Of a stretch of 64,000 bases of DNA, positions 26,246 through 34,710 are shown piece after piece. Within the stretch, counting starts at the first letter, position 1; every line of letters starts with the position of its first letter. Location of the stretch: the NCBI GenBank assembly GCA_900546695.1, contig URDX01000003.1, positions 62,001 to 126,000 on the forward strand, read 5' to 3'. The translations under genes and the position numbers were made by a program. Under the pieces are notes generated by a model. The model saw nothing but the letters and a program-made list of their open reading frames with translations, was not told where the DNA came from and did not search any database. This stretch comes from an uncultured Eubacteriales bacterium. GTDB lineage: Bacteria > Bacillota > Clostridia > Oscillospirales > CAG-272.

Positions 26246-27070
26246 AAAATACTTGCATTTGAATGCTCGACGGCGACCGCATCGGTTGCCGTCAGCAATA
26301 ACGGAAGGATACTCGGCGAGAGCTCTGTTGAAGCAAGCCGACATCATACCGAGCAGCTGCTCCCCATGGCGGATGACCTGCTCTCCTCGCTCGGGCTTAC
26401 GCTCGGCGACATCTCGGCTTTTGCATGCTCAATAGGTCCGGGCTCGTTTACGGGCGTGCGCATCGGTGCCGCTACGGTCAAGGGTCTTGCCTTCGGCTCG
26501 GGCAAGCCGTGCGTCGGGACTTCTTCCCTCACCTCACTTGCCTACTGCCACGCGGATGCCGAAAACGGTACGCTGATATGCCCCGTTATCGGCTGCAGAC
26601 GCGGAAATGTCTATAACTCGCTGTTCGAGCTCCGCGACGGCAAGCCGGTTCGTCTGTGCGACGACCGCATGATAAGCTGCACTGAGCTCGCAGAAGAGCT
26701 CATCTCACTCGGCAAGCCCGTCACGCTCTGCGGCGACGAGACCGCCGCAATATCGGCGCTCTGCTCCGACGACCTCATAATACCGACCGCGCGCAGCCCG
26801 CTGCCATCTGCCGTCGGTGTTGCTCTGCTCGCGGATAAGCTTCTGCACGACCGCAGCCACGCTGCCCGCGACTGCACAGACAACGAACACACATACAATA
26901 AACACACCGACAACTTCTGCGCCGCCCATACCCACACCGACAACGAATGCTCTGACGGCGAACGCGCCGATTCTGCTATGTCGGCAGACGAATATACCGA
27001 CCTCACCATCTTCCCCGACTACTTCCGTCCCTGCCAGGCAGAGCGCGAACGCCTCGGGATGGGCGATTGA
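26243..27070 (+). CDS. tsaB: tRNA t6A37 biosynthesis protein TsaB, with a low-complexity insert
   Basis: Partner of TsaD and TsaE in t6A synthesis; ASKHA fold. MKILAFECSTATASVAV, EASRHHTEQLLPM, and the SIGPGSFTGVRIGAATVKG block at residues 63-81 are diagnostic. The protein is 275 aa against the usual ~220-240; the excess is a His/Thr/Asn/Asp/Cys-rich stretch at residues ~201-247 encoded by imperfect repeats of ACCGACAAC-like units (about 26843-26983). The conserved C-terminal end LTIFPDYFRPCQAERE is kept, so the reading frame is intact. The start is preceded by a hairpin between Shine-Dalgarno and AUG. Confidence 0.94.
   Translation: MKILAFECSTATASVAVSNNGRILGESSVEASRHHTEQLLPMADDLLSSLGLTLGDISAFACSIGPGSFTGVRIGAATVKGLAFGSGKPCVGTSSLTSLAYCHADAENGTLICPVIGCRRGNVYNSLFELRDGKPVRLCDDRMISCTELAEELISLGKPVTLCGDETAAISALCSDDLIIPTARSPLPSAVGVALLADKLLHDRSHAARDCTDNEHTYNKHTDNFCAAHTHTDNECSDGERADSAMSADEYTDLTIFPDYFRPCQAERERLGMGD
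26843..26983 (+). repeat. Imperfect ACCGACAAC-type repeats inside tsaB
   Basis: The segment encodes CTDNEHTYNKHTDNF and HTHTDNECSDGE, built from related CACACCGACAAC units. It is in frame and confined to a region between conserved parts of TsaB. Confidence 0.65.
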
Positions 27071-27213
27071 CAGCACCGCACCGTTCGAAATCCGACAGCA
27101 TGCACGGTTCGCCGATCGACGGTATCACGCGATATTCGTCAGCCGACGGCATCCGCGCATATTCGGTAATCAACCGCATGATTAAAATTAATACAGCCCG
27201 AAAGGAAAATATC

Positions 27214-27666
27214 ATGAAAAACAAAAAAATCGCAATCGGCTGCGACCACGCAGGCTATCCCCTCAAAGCAGAACTCCTCCGCCATCTGAGCGAGCGCAGT
27301 ATCGAATATACCGATGTCGGCTGCGACAGCGCAGAAAAATCGGTCGATTATCCCGAATTTGCGGACAAGCTCTGCCGCAAGATTCAGTCGGGAGAAGCCG
27401 ACCTCGGCATTCTCGTATGCGGCACGGGCATCGGCATGAGCATTGCCGCAAACAAGCACAAAGGAATCCGCGCCGCATGCGTCAGCGACACATTCTCCGC
27501 GCGTCTTACCCGCTGCCATAACGATGCAAACGTCATCTGCTTCGGTGCCCGCGTCGTCGGAGCGGGACTTGCCGCGGATATCGTCGACAGCTTCATCGAC
27601 ACCGAATACGAGGGCGGCAGGCATACCCGACGCGTCGCCATGCTCAATGCGCTCGACGAGAACTGA
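27214..27666 (+). CDS. rpiB: Ribose 5-phosphate isomerase B
   Basis: Interconverts ribose-5-phosphate and ribulose-5-phosphate in the pentose phosphate pathway (RpiB/LacAB family). The 150-aa protein shows IAIGCDHAGYPLK at residues 7-19, the active-site Cys69 in LVCGTGIGMSIAANK, RAACVSDTFSARLTRCHNDANV, and the C-terminal EGGRHTRRVAML. The start at 27214 has AAAGG at normal spacing and fits the family length; an in-frame extension to 27067 overlaps tsaB and shows no conserved residues. Confidence 0.96.
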   Translation: MKNKKIAIGCDHAGYPLKAELLRHLSERSIEYTDVGCDSAEKSVDYPEFADKLCRKIQSGEADLGILVCGTGIGMSIAANKHKGIRAACVSDTFSARLTRCHNDANVICFGARVVGAGLAADIVDSFIDTEYEGGRHTRRVAMLNALDEN

Positions 27667-27723
27667 TACACCCCATAATTAAACACAGTCGGTCATACCG
27701 CATCACTTCAATATCCGTTTAAC

Positions 27724-27760
27724 GAAAGGCAGCTCCCCGCAGGGAGCCGAAAACAAGATG
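27724..27760 (+). promoter_or_regulatory. Hairpin-spacer ribosome binding site of the 27758 SGNH gene
   Basis: GAAAGG (27724-27729) is 28 nt from the ATG; GCTCCC-CGCA-GGGAGC (27732-27747), a 6-bp stem with a tetraloop, folds out 16 nt and leaves about 12. Confidence 0.65.
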
Positions 27761-28423
27761 ATATTCAAAAATTACGACAGAATAGTATTTGCAGGCGACT
27801 CGATAACCGACATGGGCAGCGCACAGCCCGTCGGCGAGGGTCTGTTCGATAATCTCGGGCGCAGCTATGTCCGCGTTATCGAGAATATGCTTTACACATG
27901 GTATCCCGAGCTGAATTTCAGAATTACGAATTCGGGTATCAGCGGAAATACGAGCCGCGACCTGCTCGCGCGCTATGACCGCGATGTTCTCTCCCTCTCG
28001 CCCGACTACGTCAGCATCTGCATCGGCATCAACGACGTGTGGAGGCAGTTCGACGTTCCGGGCATCCCGAGCGAAGCGTGCACTCCCAAGGAATACGAGA
28101 GCAACCTCCGCGAGATGATAACACGCACAAAAGATAAGGTCCGCGGCATTTTTCTTATCACACCGTACTTCATGGAGCCATGCCGCGCCGACCGCATGCG
28201 CGCCCGCATGGACGAATACGGCGATATCGTTCGCCGCCTCGCCGCCGAGTACGGCTGCGAGCTTGTCGATTTTCAGGGAGCTTACGACCGCTTCTTTGAG
28301 CATAAGCACAGCGCAATTATCGCATGGGATCGCGTCCACCCGAACCAGATCGGCGCAACACTTATGGCTCGCGAATTCCTCTCGCACTGCGGCTTTGAGT
28401 ACGATCATGCTCCGAAGCGGTAA
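27758..28423 (+). CDS. SGNH/GDSL-family hydrolase
   Basis: A 221-aa intracellular-looking SGNH esterase. The catalytic Ser15 is in FAGDSITDMG, the oxyanion Gly in SGISGNTSRDLLAR, the Asn in CIGINDVWRQF, and Asp-His in WDRVHPN; all SGNH blocks are intact. The C-terminal layout (DRVHPNQIGATLMAREFL) resembles lysophospholipase- or acetylxylan-esterase-like members. The substrate is unknown. Its ribosome binding site carries a 6-bp hairpin between Shine-Dalgarno and AUG. It is the last gene before the AT-richer glycan locus, which ends convergently at 28684. Confidence 0.88.
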   Translation: MIFKNYDRIVFAGDSITDMGSAQPVGEGLFDNLGRSYVRVIENMLYTWYPELNFRITNSGISGNTSRDLLARYDRDVLSLSPDYVSICIGINDVWRQFDVPGIPSEACTPKEYESNLREMITRTKDKVRGIFLITPYFMEPCRADRMRARMDEYGDIVRRLAAEYGCELVDFQGAYDRFFEHKHSAIIAWDRVHPNQIGATLMAREFLSHCGFEYDHAPKR

Positions 28424-28591
28424 TAATGAAAGGCTCTGATAGATACGTATTTTTCCGAAGCAATATAACTCTTATTTGATCTCCATATTGCAATGTTGTT
28501 TGATACGGCATTATGGGGATCATTTTTATAAAATGGGCTTAATTTCCGGCGGCAAAGCGCTTTTTGCGGCATAGCCCATCTGACAGAGAAA

Positions 28592-28621
28592 GCCTCCTCA
28601 ATGTCAGTGACAAGAGGAGGC
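28592..28621. terminator. Hairpin between convergent genes at the edge of the glycan locus
   Basis: GCCTCCTC and GAGGAGGC are perfectly complementary, with an inner TGTCA/TGACA pair. On the minus strand TTTCTCT follows, so it may end the glycan operon. It also resembles the hairpin cores of dispersed repeats in related genomes, which I could not check. Confidence 0.5.
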
Positions 28622-28683
28622 AGGAAAAAGTTTTCGAGCAGAGAGTGCATTTGAAAAAATATGATCACTCCGCTCTGTCAGAA

Positions 28684-29865
28684 TTATACCTTATCATTGT
28701 TTTTTGAAAAATAAAGTTTCAATCCGATTCTGTCAAGTTCATCGGCTCGTTTATTCATAGCGTCGAGACTCATATCATCAAAACTCCGTTTTGCATCCTT
28801 GAGGGTTTCGCGGCGATGTAAAATCACATCGCACCAATGCGCGATACGGCAAAACGGCATTAAATAAGGCGCCTTGCACAAAATCGGAAATTCTCTTCTC
28901 ATCCTGTCTTTGCCAAAGAAAGCCATATGATATAATTTTACCAATTTCGCATGACTGTACCTCTGCATATACTGAGCGTTAACCGTACTGTCACCGACAG
29001 ACTTGATTCCGTAAGTGCCGCTTCTAAACATTATATCCGTAAGCTCCGTTACGGCATCGGTTTCCTCGCCGTCGGCAAACCAACAATTAACTACATCAAT
29101 TAAATGTCCGTAAAACACATCAAGATCAAAGGATTTCAGCTTCTCAATAAGATAATTTCGATCGAGCTCCGGATATGCCTTAAACAAAATATAGAAATCA
29201 CATATATTGCGAATACCCGCCCCCGATTCTCTCAGATGCTTTACAAAATGGAGAAGCGTTGCAATGAAAAAATCCTCATTTTTAAGAGAAAAATGCGTGC
29301 CGCTATCTCGAACGGCAATATCCCACTCACCGCCGCCATAATAATCATACAAATCCGAATCTGTAGGAACAAATGATACATGCAGTTCTACGACCACACA
29401 GCCCTTTTCCCACACAGTTACATTATCATCCGTTTCGGTGTGTGTGTATCCCGCTTCCGACATGATTTTGTCTACAACAGAGGATTGCTCTTTGCACACA
29501 AGTATATCTGCGTCGCTCATGCTTCTATATTCGGGAGCAGGATATAGCTTTTTCATAACAATGCCCTTTATGGGCAAATAATCAATCCCGGATTTTTCAA
29601 AGGTGTTAAACAAAATTCCCAACTCATGCTGCTGCTGCTCGCTGATATTAATCGCTCGGCACACAGAGGTAAAGAACTTTGTGTATATAGAATCATCCTT
29701 TAAGCGAATGTCTTCGCCTATCGATGAAAATATCAATGTTTGAATCTGCTGAGACTCGGAAAAAGAATACAACCTATTGAGATCAAATGAATCTGACACC
29801 TTTGCTTTTTCTCCCGATAAAGAAGAACGAATTACAGAGATAACTTCTCTTTGAAAGTCAGTCAT
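28684..29865 (-). CDS. Nucleotidyltransferase-fold protein (NTP_transf_5 type)
   Basis: A 393-aa protein resembling the family annotated as uncharacterised nucleotidyltransferase (NTP_transf_5). These are often found in polysaccharide loci; their reaction is not established. The core shows GIDYLPIKGIVMKKLYP followed by the metal-binding DxD-like SMSDADILV (D118, D120) and VVELHVSF with a further acidic position, as in minimal nucleotidyltransferases. There is no signal peptide. GGAGG precedes the ATG. It is the last gene of the glycan locus, 80 bp after ugd. A transferase of a nucleotide or phospho-group onto a glycan precursor is plausible but inferred. Confidence 0.75.
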   Translation of the reverse strand: MTDFQREVISVIRSSLSGEKAKVSDSFDLNRLYSFSESQQIQTLIFSSIGEDIRLKDDSIYTKFFTSVCRAINISEQQQHELGILFNTFEKSGIDYLPIKGIVMKKLYPAPEYRSMSDADILVCKEQSSVVDKIMSEAGYTHTETDDNVTVWEKGCVVVELHVSFVPTDSDLYDYYGGGEWDIAVRDSGTHFSLKNEDFFIATLLHFVKHLRESGAGIRNICDFYILFKAYPELDRNYLIEKLKSFDLDVFYGHLIDVVNCWFADGEETDAVTELTDIMFRSGTYGIKSVGDSTVNAQYMQRYSHAKLVKLYHMAFFGKDRMRREFPILCKAPYLMPFCRIAHWCDVILHRRETLKDAKRSFDDMSLDAMNKRADELDRIGLKLYFSKNNDKV

Positions 29866-29945
29866 TGTCTTTTCCTCCGAAATTTTAAATATCCCAAAAA
29901 TTCAAACTTATAATGTTCCACTGATAAAAAATAATATCACACGGA

Positions 29946-31184
29946 CTAATCTCGCCTAAAAATATCCCTTGTGTATACCTTGTCTTTGACATCATCAAGG
30001 CAAGCATCATAACGATTCGCTACGATCGCATCGCACATAGCCTTAAACTTATCAAGGTCATTCACGATTTCGCTGCCGAAGAAAGTTGAATCGCCGTTAA
30101 GCGTCGGCTCATAAATAACAACCTTTGCGCCTTTAGCCTTAATCCGCTTCATAACACCCTGAATCGACGACTGACGGAAGTTGTCTGAGTTGGATTTCAT
30201 CGTAAGCCGATAGACACCGATGGTTACGGATTTTTCACTCTCACGATTATAACTGTTGTCCTCCTCATATCCATAGTATCCCGCCATACGAAGCACACGG
30301 TCGGCAATAAAATCCTTACGTGTACGATTCGACTCGACGATCGCCGACATCATATTCTGCGGGACATCAGCATAATTAGCAAGCAGCTGCTTCGTGTCCT
30401 TAGGCAAACAATAGCCGCCATACCCAAAAGAGGGATTGTTGTAATGATCTCCGATTCGCGGATCAAGGCAAACACCGTCAATTATCTGTTTTGTATCAAG
30501 CCCTTTTATCTCCGCATATGTATCAAGTTCGTTAAAATACGACACGCGCAGCGCAAGGTAAGTATTCGCAAAAAGCTTGACAGCCTCAGCCTCGGTAAAG
30601 CCCATGATTAAAGTGTCGATATTCTCCTTTATTGCGCCTTCCTGCAATAGACGTGCAAAATCATTTGCTGCTTTTACCAGTCTTTCGTCATGCATATCCG
30701 TTCCGACAATAATGCGACTGGGATACAGATTGTCATACAGCGCCTTGGATTCACGAAGAAATTCCGGACTGAAAATAATGTTGATGCAGTTATATTTCTC
30801 TCTGATCGCCGACGTAAATCCGACCGGAATCGTCGACTTTATAACCATAATCGCACTCGGGTTGTACTGCATAACAAGTTTAATAACCGACTCGACAGCA
30901 GAAGTATCAAAGAAATTTTTCTGACTGTCATAATTAGTCGGCGCGGCAATTATAACAAAATCCGCGTCCTTGTATGCGCTCTCGGCGTCGAGTGTTGCAA
31001 TAAGATCAAGCTCTTTTTCGGAGAGATACTTTTCTATATATTCATCATGTATAGGCGATTTTCTCTGATTGATCAATTCCACCTTCTCGGGAATTATATC
31101 AACAGCCTTTACTCTATTATGCTGCGCCAATAATGCAGCGATAGACAGCCCGACATATCCTGTACCTGCAACTGCAATATTCAT
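29946..31184 (-). CDS. ugd: UDP-glucose 6-dehydrogenase family protein
   Basis: NAD-dependent four-electron oxidation of a nucleotide sugar, most likely UDP-glucose to UDP-glucuronate, supplying an acidic sugar for the surface glycan. The 412-aa protein has the Rossmann loop AGTGYVGLS at residues 6-14, the APTNYD block, IKSTIPVGFT, FSPEFLRESKALYDN, and the catalytic Cys259 in GYGGYCLPKDTKQL. Specificity for UDP-glucose over UDP-ManNAc is supported by FLRESKAL and the length, though not proven. GGGGAG precedes the ATG. It sits inside the minus-strand glycan operon, 42 bp after the flippase stop. Confidence 0.92.
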   Translation of the reverse strand: MNIAVAGTGYVGLSIAALLAQHNRVKAVDIIPEKVELINQRKSPIHDEYIEKYLSEKELDLIATLDAESAYKDADFVIIAAPTNYDSQKNFFDTSAVESVIKLVMQYNPSAIMVIKSTIPVGFTSAIREKYNCINIIFSPEFLRESKALYDNLYPSRIIVGTDMHDERLVKAANDFARLLQEGAIKENIDTLIMGFTEAEAVKLFANTYLALRVSYFNELDTYAEIKGLDTKQIIDGVCLDPRIGDHYNNPSFGYGGYCLPKDTKQLLANYADVPQNMMSAIVESNRTRKDFIADRVLRMAGYYGYEEDNSYNRESEKSVTIGVYRLTMKSNSDNFRQSSIQGVMKRIKAKGAKVVIYEPTLNGDSTFFGSEIVNDLDKFKAMCDAIVANRYDACLDDVKDKVYTRDIFRRD

Positions 31185-31226
31185 GTTTGTTCTCCCCTTG
31201 CCAATTCTAAAACTATACGGATTGCT

Positions 31227-32768
31227 TCAAACGCATCTATTCTTCTTGGAAGAAAAATGGAGCTTCAATCTTTTTAACACCAATTTGGTCGAATTGCGAT
31301 CTATGATAAAAAATATCGTTAAACAAATAAGAACTTCAGCTGCAAAAACAGCCGCAGAAACCACACACCATGACAATATACCGAATTCGATTTGTGCTAT
31401 GATTTTTTCAGCAAGCAACCCACTCGCTGAAATAAGCAGCATAATTGCACATTGATAAATAACAGACATTTTTATCCCGTTATGCAACAGATATTTACTG
31501 TTTACATATCCAAACCATATATTTCTTTGAAGAGAAGCCAGAATCATAACAACAAGCACTCCGCCGATACCGCCAAGCAGCGCGCCAATAATACCAATAA
31601 CAACTTGAAGCACTAAATTTACAATGTTAGCCATGCGATTTTCCTTGTAAATACCGGCAGCATTGATAACCGCTGTCATTGGGATTCGACACGAATACAA
31701 TGCAGCCCAAATAGATATCAGGATCGCATACAGCGGATAGATGTAGTTAACATCGTCGACAACATTTGTATACAATTCAACAAACGGAATTGTCATAACC
31801 GACATCGTTGAAAAAACAATGGCTATTATTAACGATACAACAAACTCATATATGCCGTAGGATTCGGTAACATCCTCCCCGCGTGATAGGCTTTGACCCA
31901 TTTTAGGAGCAACGCCGGAGCTCAAGGCAGACACAATCGATATAACGGCTGACGCCACCATGCTGTAAACGGCATATACATTAGCCTCTTTGAATCCAAG
32001 GACCTGTGAAACTACAATCGTCGGAAGCGAAATGCTTGTGTTGATGGATATCTGCAAAAGCAGTGCATCCCAACGATTGCTCGTTACCGAAAGATCGTCG
32101 GTCGGAGGAGCGATATAATCTATCAGGGGATAATTGCGTTTAATATAAACTCTCAGTATCAATGATCGAACCAAAAGTGTCAATATCGGCACGATTTTAA
32201 CAAAGACAACACTAATATTAAACTGAAGTAATAACCATACGAAGCAAAATCGAAGTAACTGCGCAACAATAAATGCGTTAGATATAACGTATTCTTTACG
32301 ATCTGCCGTCAGCAAAACGCGGTACTTAGCCATGGTGTAAAAATCAATAGCCCCGTACGCACCGATAACAAAGACGAGAGATGCGAATTCAAATTTACTT
32401 AATGCTTCGGAGGAGGAAAACAACGGGAATAAAAAAGAAAGGGCAACAACAAGAATAAAATAAATACCGCTAATACGCCTGTATTGCTTTTGGGCATACG
32501 AAAGAATACCGCTTGTATGCTCAGTATTGTTCTCGGCAAGCGGTTTAAACAGCGCATGTATCAAAGTAAGACCGATTCCGGCTTCAAGATAAGAAAAATA
32601 TGAAATAAAGCTGTTCGCCGTAGAAATTACTCCGTTAACTTCCGAGCCATATACTGCAAGATATAGGCGTGGTAAAAAAAGCCCAACCAACATATTGACG
32701 ATCTGCAGTGCTGCATAGCTCGTCATATTTGTAATAAGGCGTCCTTGCTTTTTAACAATGCTTCTCAT
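31227..32768 (-). CDS. Wzx-like polysaccharide repeat-unit flippase
   Basis: A 513-aa polytopic membrane protein with ~12-14 hydrophobic stretches, related to polysaccharide biosynthesis flippases. The N-terminus reads KKQGRLITNMTSYAALQIVN, then LYLAVYGSEVNGVISTANSF, typical of Wzx proteins in Bacillota capsule loci. It would move the undecaprenyl-linked repeat unit to the outer face for polymerisation by the Wzy-like protein encoded at 35867. It overlaps the upstream deacetylase-like gene by 17 bp, indicating translational coupling. Confidence 0.88.
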   Translation of the reverse strand: MRSIVKKQGRLITNMTSYAALQIVNMLVGLFLPRLYLAVYGSEVNGVISTANSFISYFSYLEAGIGLTLIHALFKPLAENNTEHTSGILSYAQKQYRRISGIYFILVVALSFLFPLFSSSEALSKFEFASLVFVIGAYGAIDFYTMAKYRVLLTADRKEYVISNAFIVAQLLRFCFVWLLLQFNISVVFVKIVPILTLLVRSLILRVYIKRNYPLIDYIAPPTDDLSVTSNRWDALLLQISINTSISLPTIVVSQVLGFKEANVYAVYSMVASAVISIVSALSSGVAPKMGQSLSRGEDVTESYGIYEFVVSLIIAIVFSTMSVMTIPFVELYTNVVDDVNYIYPLYAILISIWAALYSCRIPMTAVINAAGIYKENRMANIVNLVLQVVIGIIGALLGGIGGVLVVMILASLQRNIWFGYVNSKYLLHNGIKMSVIYQCAIMLLISASGLLAEKIIAQIEFGILSWCVVSAAVFAAEVLICLTIFFIIDRNSTKLVLKRLKLHFSSKKNRCV

Positions 32769-33897
32769 AGCTTCTCCGATCTATTATCCTAAGCAGTTCT
32801 GCTGTCGAAATGAATTCTGCGTCGGGAATATTATCTATAATCGTTTGAAGAAGCCATGATAGCCCTTTCAAATTTTCGCGCGCATTTTCTCGATTGATTG
32901 AACCGATATAATTGAACCGATGACTGTTGATAATTGCAGGCTTTCGATTGTGAAATGCCCTCATAATTTGATCAAGGCATTCTTTTGCACTTTTCATCGG
33001 GGTTTGTTGATACGCCGGCTCATAGGTGCAATTCCGAACTGTATAAACCTGCCCAATACGGTTTTTCTGACCTGTGAAGCGTAATTTTCGCCGCAACGCA
33101 TTGCCCTCCTCCGTGCAGACCGGAAGGTTCTGCCAGCAACCGCTTTGAATACCGCGCACGCCGACCTCGCAGAGTGCTTTTTCCAGTGCGTCATTCCAGA
33201 CAAAACATGAAGCGACAAACGTCTCGCTTTTCTTGCCAAATGTATTTTCAAACAACTCCATCGCTTCATGCACAACATTTGAGAGTTCAGCATCCGATGT
33301 AAAATTAGAGTTAAACGCATCCATATATCCGAACGGATTTTCTTGCGAAAAGGAGGCTCCTGTTCCAATCATATGATTTTGGAACGCAATGACAGTATCG
33401 TATTTTTGCTGTTTCAAATCATTCATCCAGCGGTTGACATTCATGTGTTCCCTGCAATGAAGTTGCGGAACAAAACAAGATGATTTTATCCCATCTTGAA
33501 CGCAGGAAAACACATCCTGATCCGGATAATAGCGTTTATAGGTGTCAGTAAACGGTTCAAAAAAATAGGCATCGTTTATCGGATCTATTTTGTCAAAATC
33601 CGGATTCGCCATTGCAAAGTTAGCCGTCATAACAGCAGGACTTCCATTTTTATCTTTGACAGATGTCAAAATCGCAAATAAAGCAGTAAGATCGGCTACA
33701 TTTTCCAAGCAGTCATTCCGCAAAAACGCGTCGTTCTCCGGATGATCTCCGGCTTTTTGCAGTTTTCGATACACCTCTGCCGATGGCATTCGAATGCTCC
33801 CCCAGTCATCAGATTCGATCACCACCAAATGCCGTTCGGTATGAAAGCCACGCCATGCGACATACTGATTCTTACATTTTGTCAACAAGCTTGCCAT
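32752..33897 (-). CDS. Polysaccharide deacetylase-like (NodB-type) protein
   Basis: A 381-aa protein whose start HLVVIESDDWGSIRMPS carries an Asp-Asp pair (D30, D31) like the metal-binding entry motif of NodB/CE4 deacetylases, and later HRFNYIG, where a His could complete the site. Similar proteins occur in polysaccharide loci and are usually called polysaccharide (de)acetylase or hypothetical. It lacks a signal peptide, so it would act in the cytoplasm on a lipid-linked or nucleotide-linked glycan. It lies three bases after licD and overlaps the flippase gene. Fold assignment is likely; activity is not shown. Confidence 0.7.
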   Translation of the reverse strand: MASLLTKCKNQYVAWRGFHTERHLVVIESDDWGSIRMPSAEVYRKLQKAGDHPENDAFLRNDCLENVADLTALFAILTSVKDKNGSPAVMTANFAMANPDFDKIDPINDAYFFEPFTDTYKRYYPDQDVFSCVQDGIKSSCFVPQLHCREHMNVNRWMNDLKQQKYDTVIAFQNHMIGTGASFSQENPFGYMDAFNSNFTSDAELSNVVHEAMELFENTFGKKSETFVASCFVWNDALEKALCEVGVRGIQSGCWQNLPVCTEEGNALRRKLRFTGQKNRIGQVYTVRNCTYEPAYQQTPMKSAKECLDQIMRAFHNRKPAIINSHRFNYIGSINRENARENLKGLSWLLQTIIDNIPDAEFISTAELLRIIDRRSYEKHC

Positions 33898-33900
33898 AAA

Positions 33901-34710
33901 TCAATCCTCGTCCGTTTGATAAATTGTACAGCCCTTTCTGCGCTTGCTTTCCGGCGGAATTTTCATATAATCCGCACCATATAGATGCGTCAAATAGTCG
34001 GCTGTCCGCTCAGGCACATAAAACTCCGCATCCTCAAATCGATGCAATGTAGGAGTACCGTAATATGTTCTCGGCATTGCCTGCTTTTTAAAAGAATACT
34101 GACTGCACATGGAGCAAATATATCCTGTCTTTTTGTTCGCATAAGATCGCATCAGCCTATCACAGCAGGCGAGAAGTTTTTCTCTCCGAAAGGCAAACAT
34201 AAGAGAATATAATCTTTTACAGAAGAGAACCCACGCCGAGTTATTCGTATTTCGCACATCGGCAAAATAAATTTGCCGTTTCTTTTTCAAAATTTTGCGT
34301 TCCAACTCGTTACGTTCGTTCTCATCGTCGGGGGCATTGTCAAGAGGAAAAATGTCAAAATACAGTCGTTTATCTAACTTGGTATCCGCAATGCTCTCGT
34401 TATCGATCATCGTATTTGGAAAATAAATTCTCGTAAGGCAAGTGTCACAATGCTTGTGATTATGATAATTAACAATCTCATATTCACCGTCAAAATCCAT
34501 ACACTCCGCCAAAAACCTTTCATAATCAGGTCGAAGCATTCCGATATCGATATCGTCATCCCACGGAATAAAGCCACCGTGACGCACAGCACCAAGCACA
34601 CTTCCCGCCAACATATAATATGGAATGCCTTTTTCGGAGAGATATTTATGTATTTTTTTCATCAATTCAAGCTGCATAGCCTGAACCTCTTTTATTGTTA
34701 AAGCCTTCAT
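33901..34710 (-). CDS. LicD-family phosphotransferase, copy 1
   Basis: A 269-aa LicD-type protein. The family signature GAVRHGGFIPWDDDID (residues 40-55) has the acidic residues that bind metal in this nucleotidyltransferase-like fold; RIYFPNTM and LYFDIFPLDNAPDDE follow. LicD proteins transfer phosphocholine or other phospho-substituents from CDP carriers to cell-surface glycans. The partner is unclear here, because no choline uptake or choline kinase gene is in the locus. It overlaps the preceding FrhB-domain gene by 4 bp; the same pair occurs again at 40015-42089. Confidence 0.9.
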   Translation of the reverse strand: MKALTIKEVQAMQLELMKKIHKYLSEKGIPYYMLAGSVLGAVRHGGFIPWDDDIDIGMLRPDYERFLAECMDFDGEYEIVNYHNHKHCDTCLTRIYFPNTMIDNESIADTKLDKRLYFDIFPLDNAPDDENERNELERKILKKKRQIYFADVRNTNNSAWVLFCKRLYSLMFAFRREKLLACCDRLMRSYANKKTGYICSMCSQYSFKKQAMPRTYYGTPTLHRFEDAEFYVPERTADYLTHLYGADYMKIPPESKRRKGCTIYQTDED

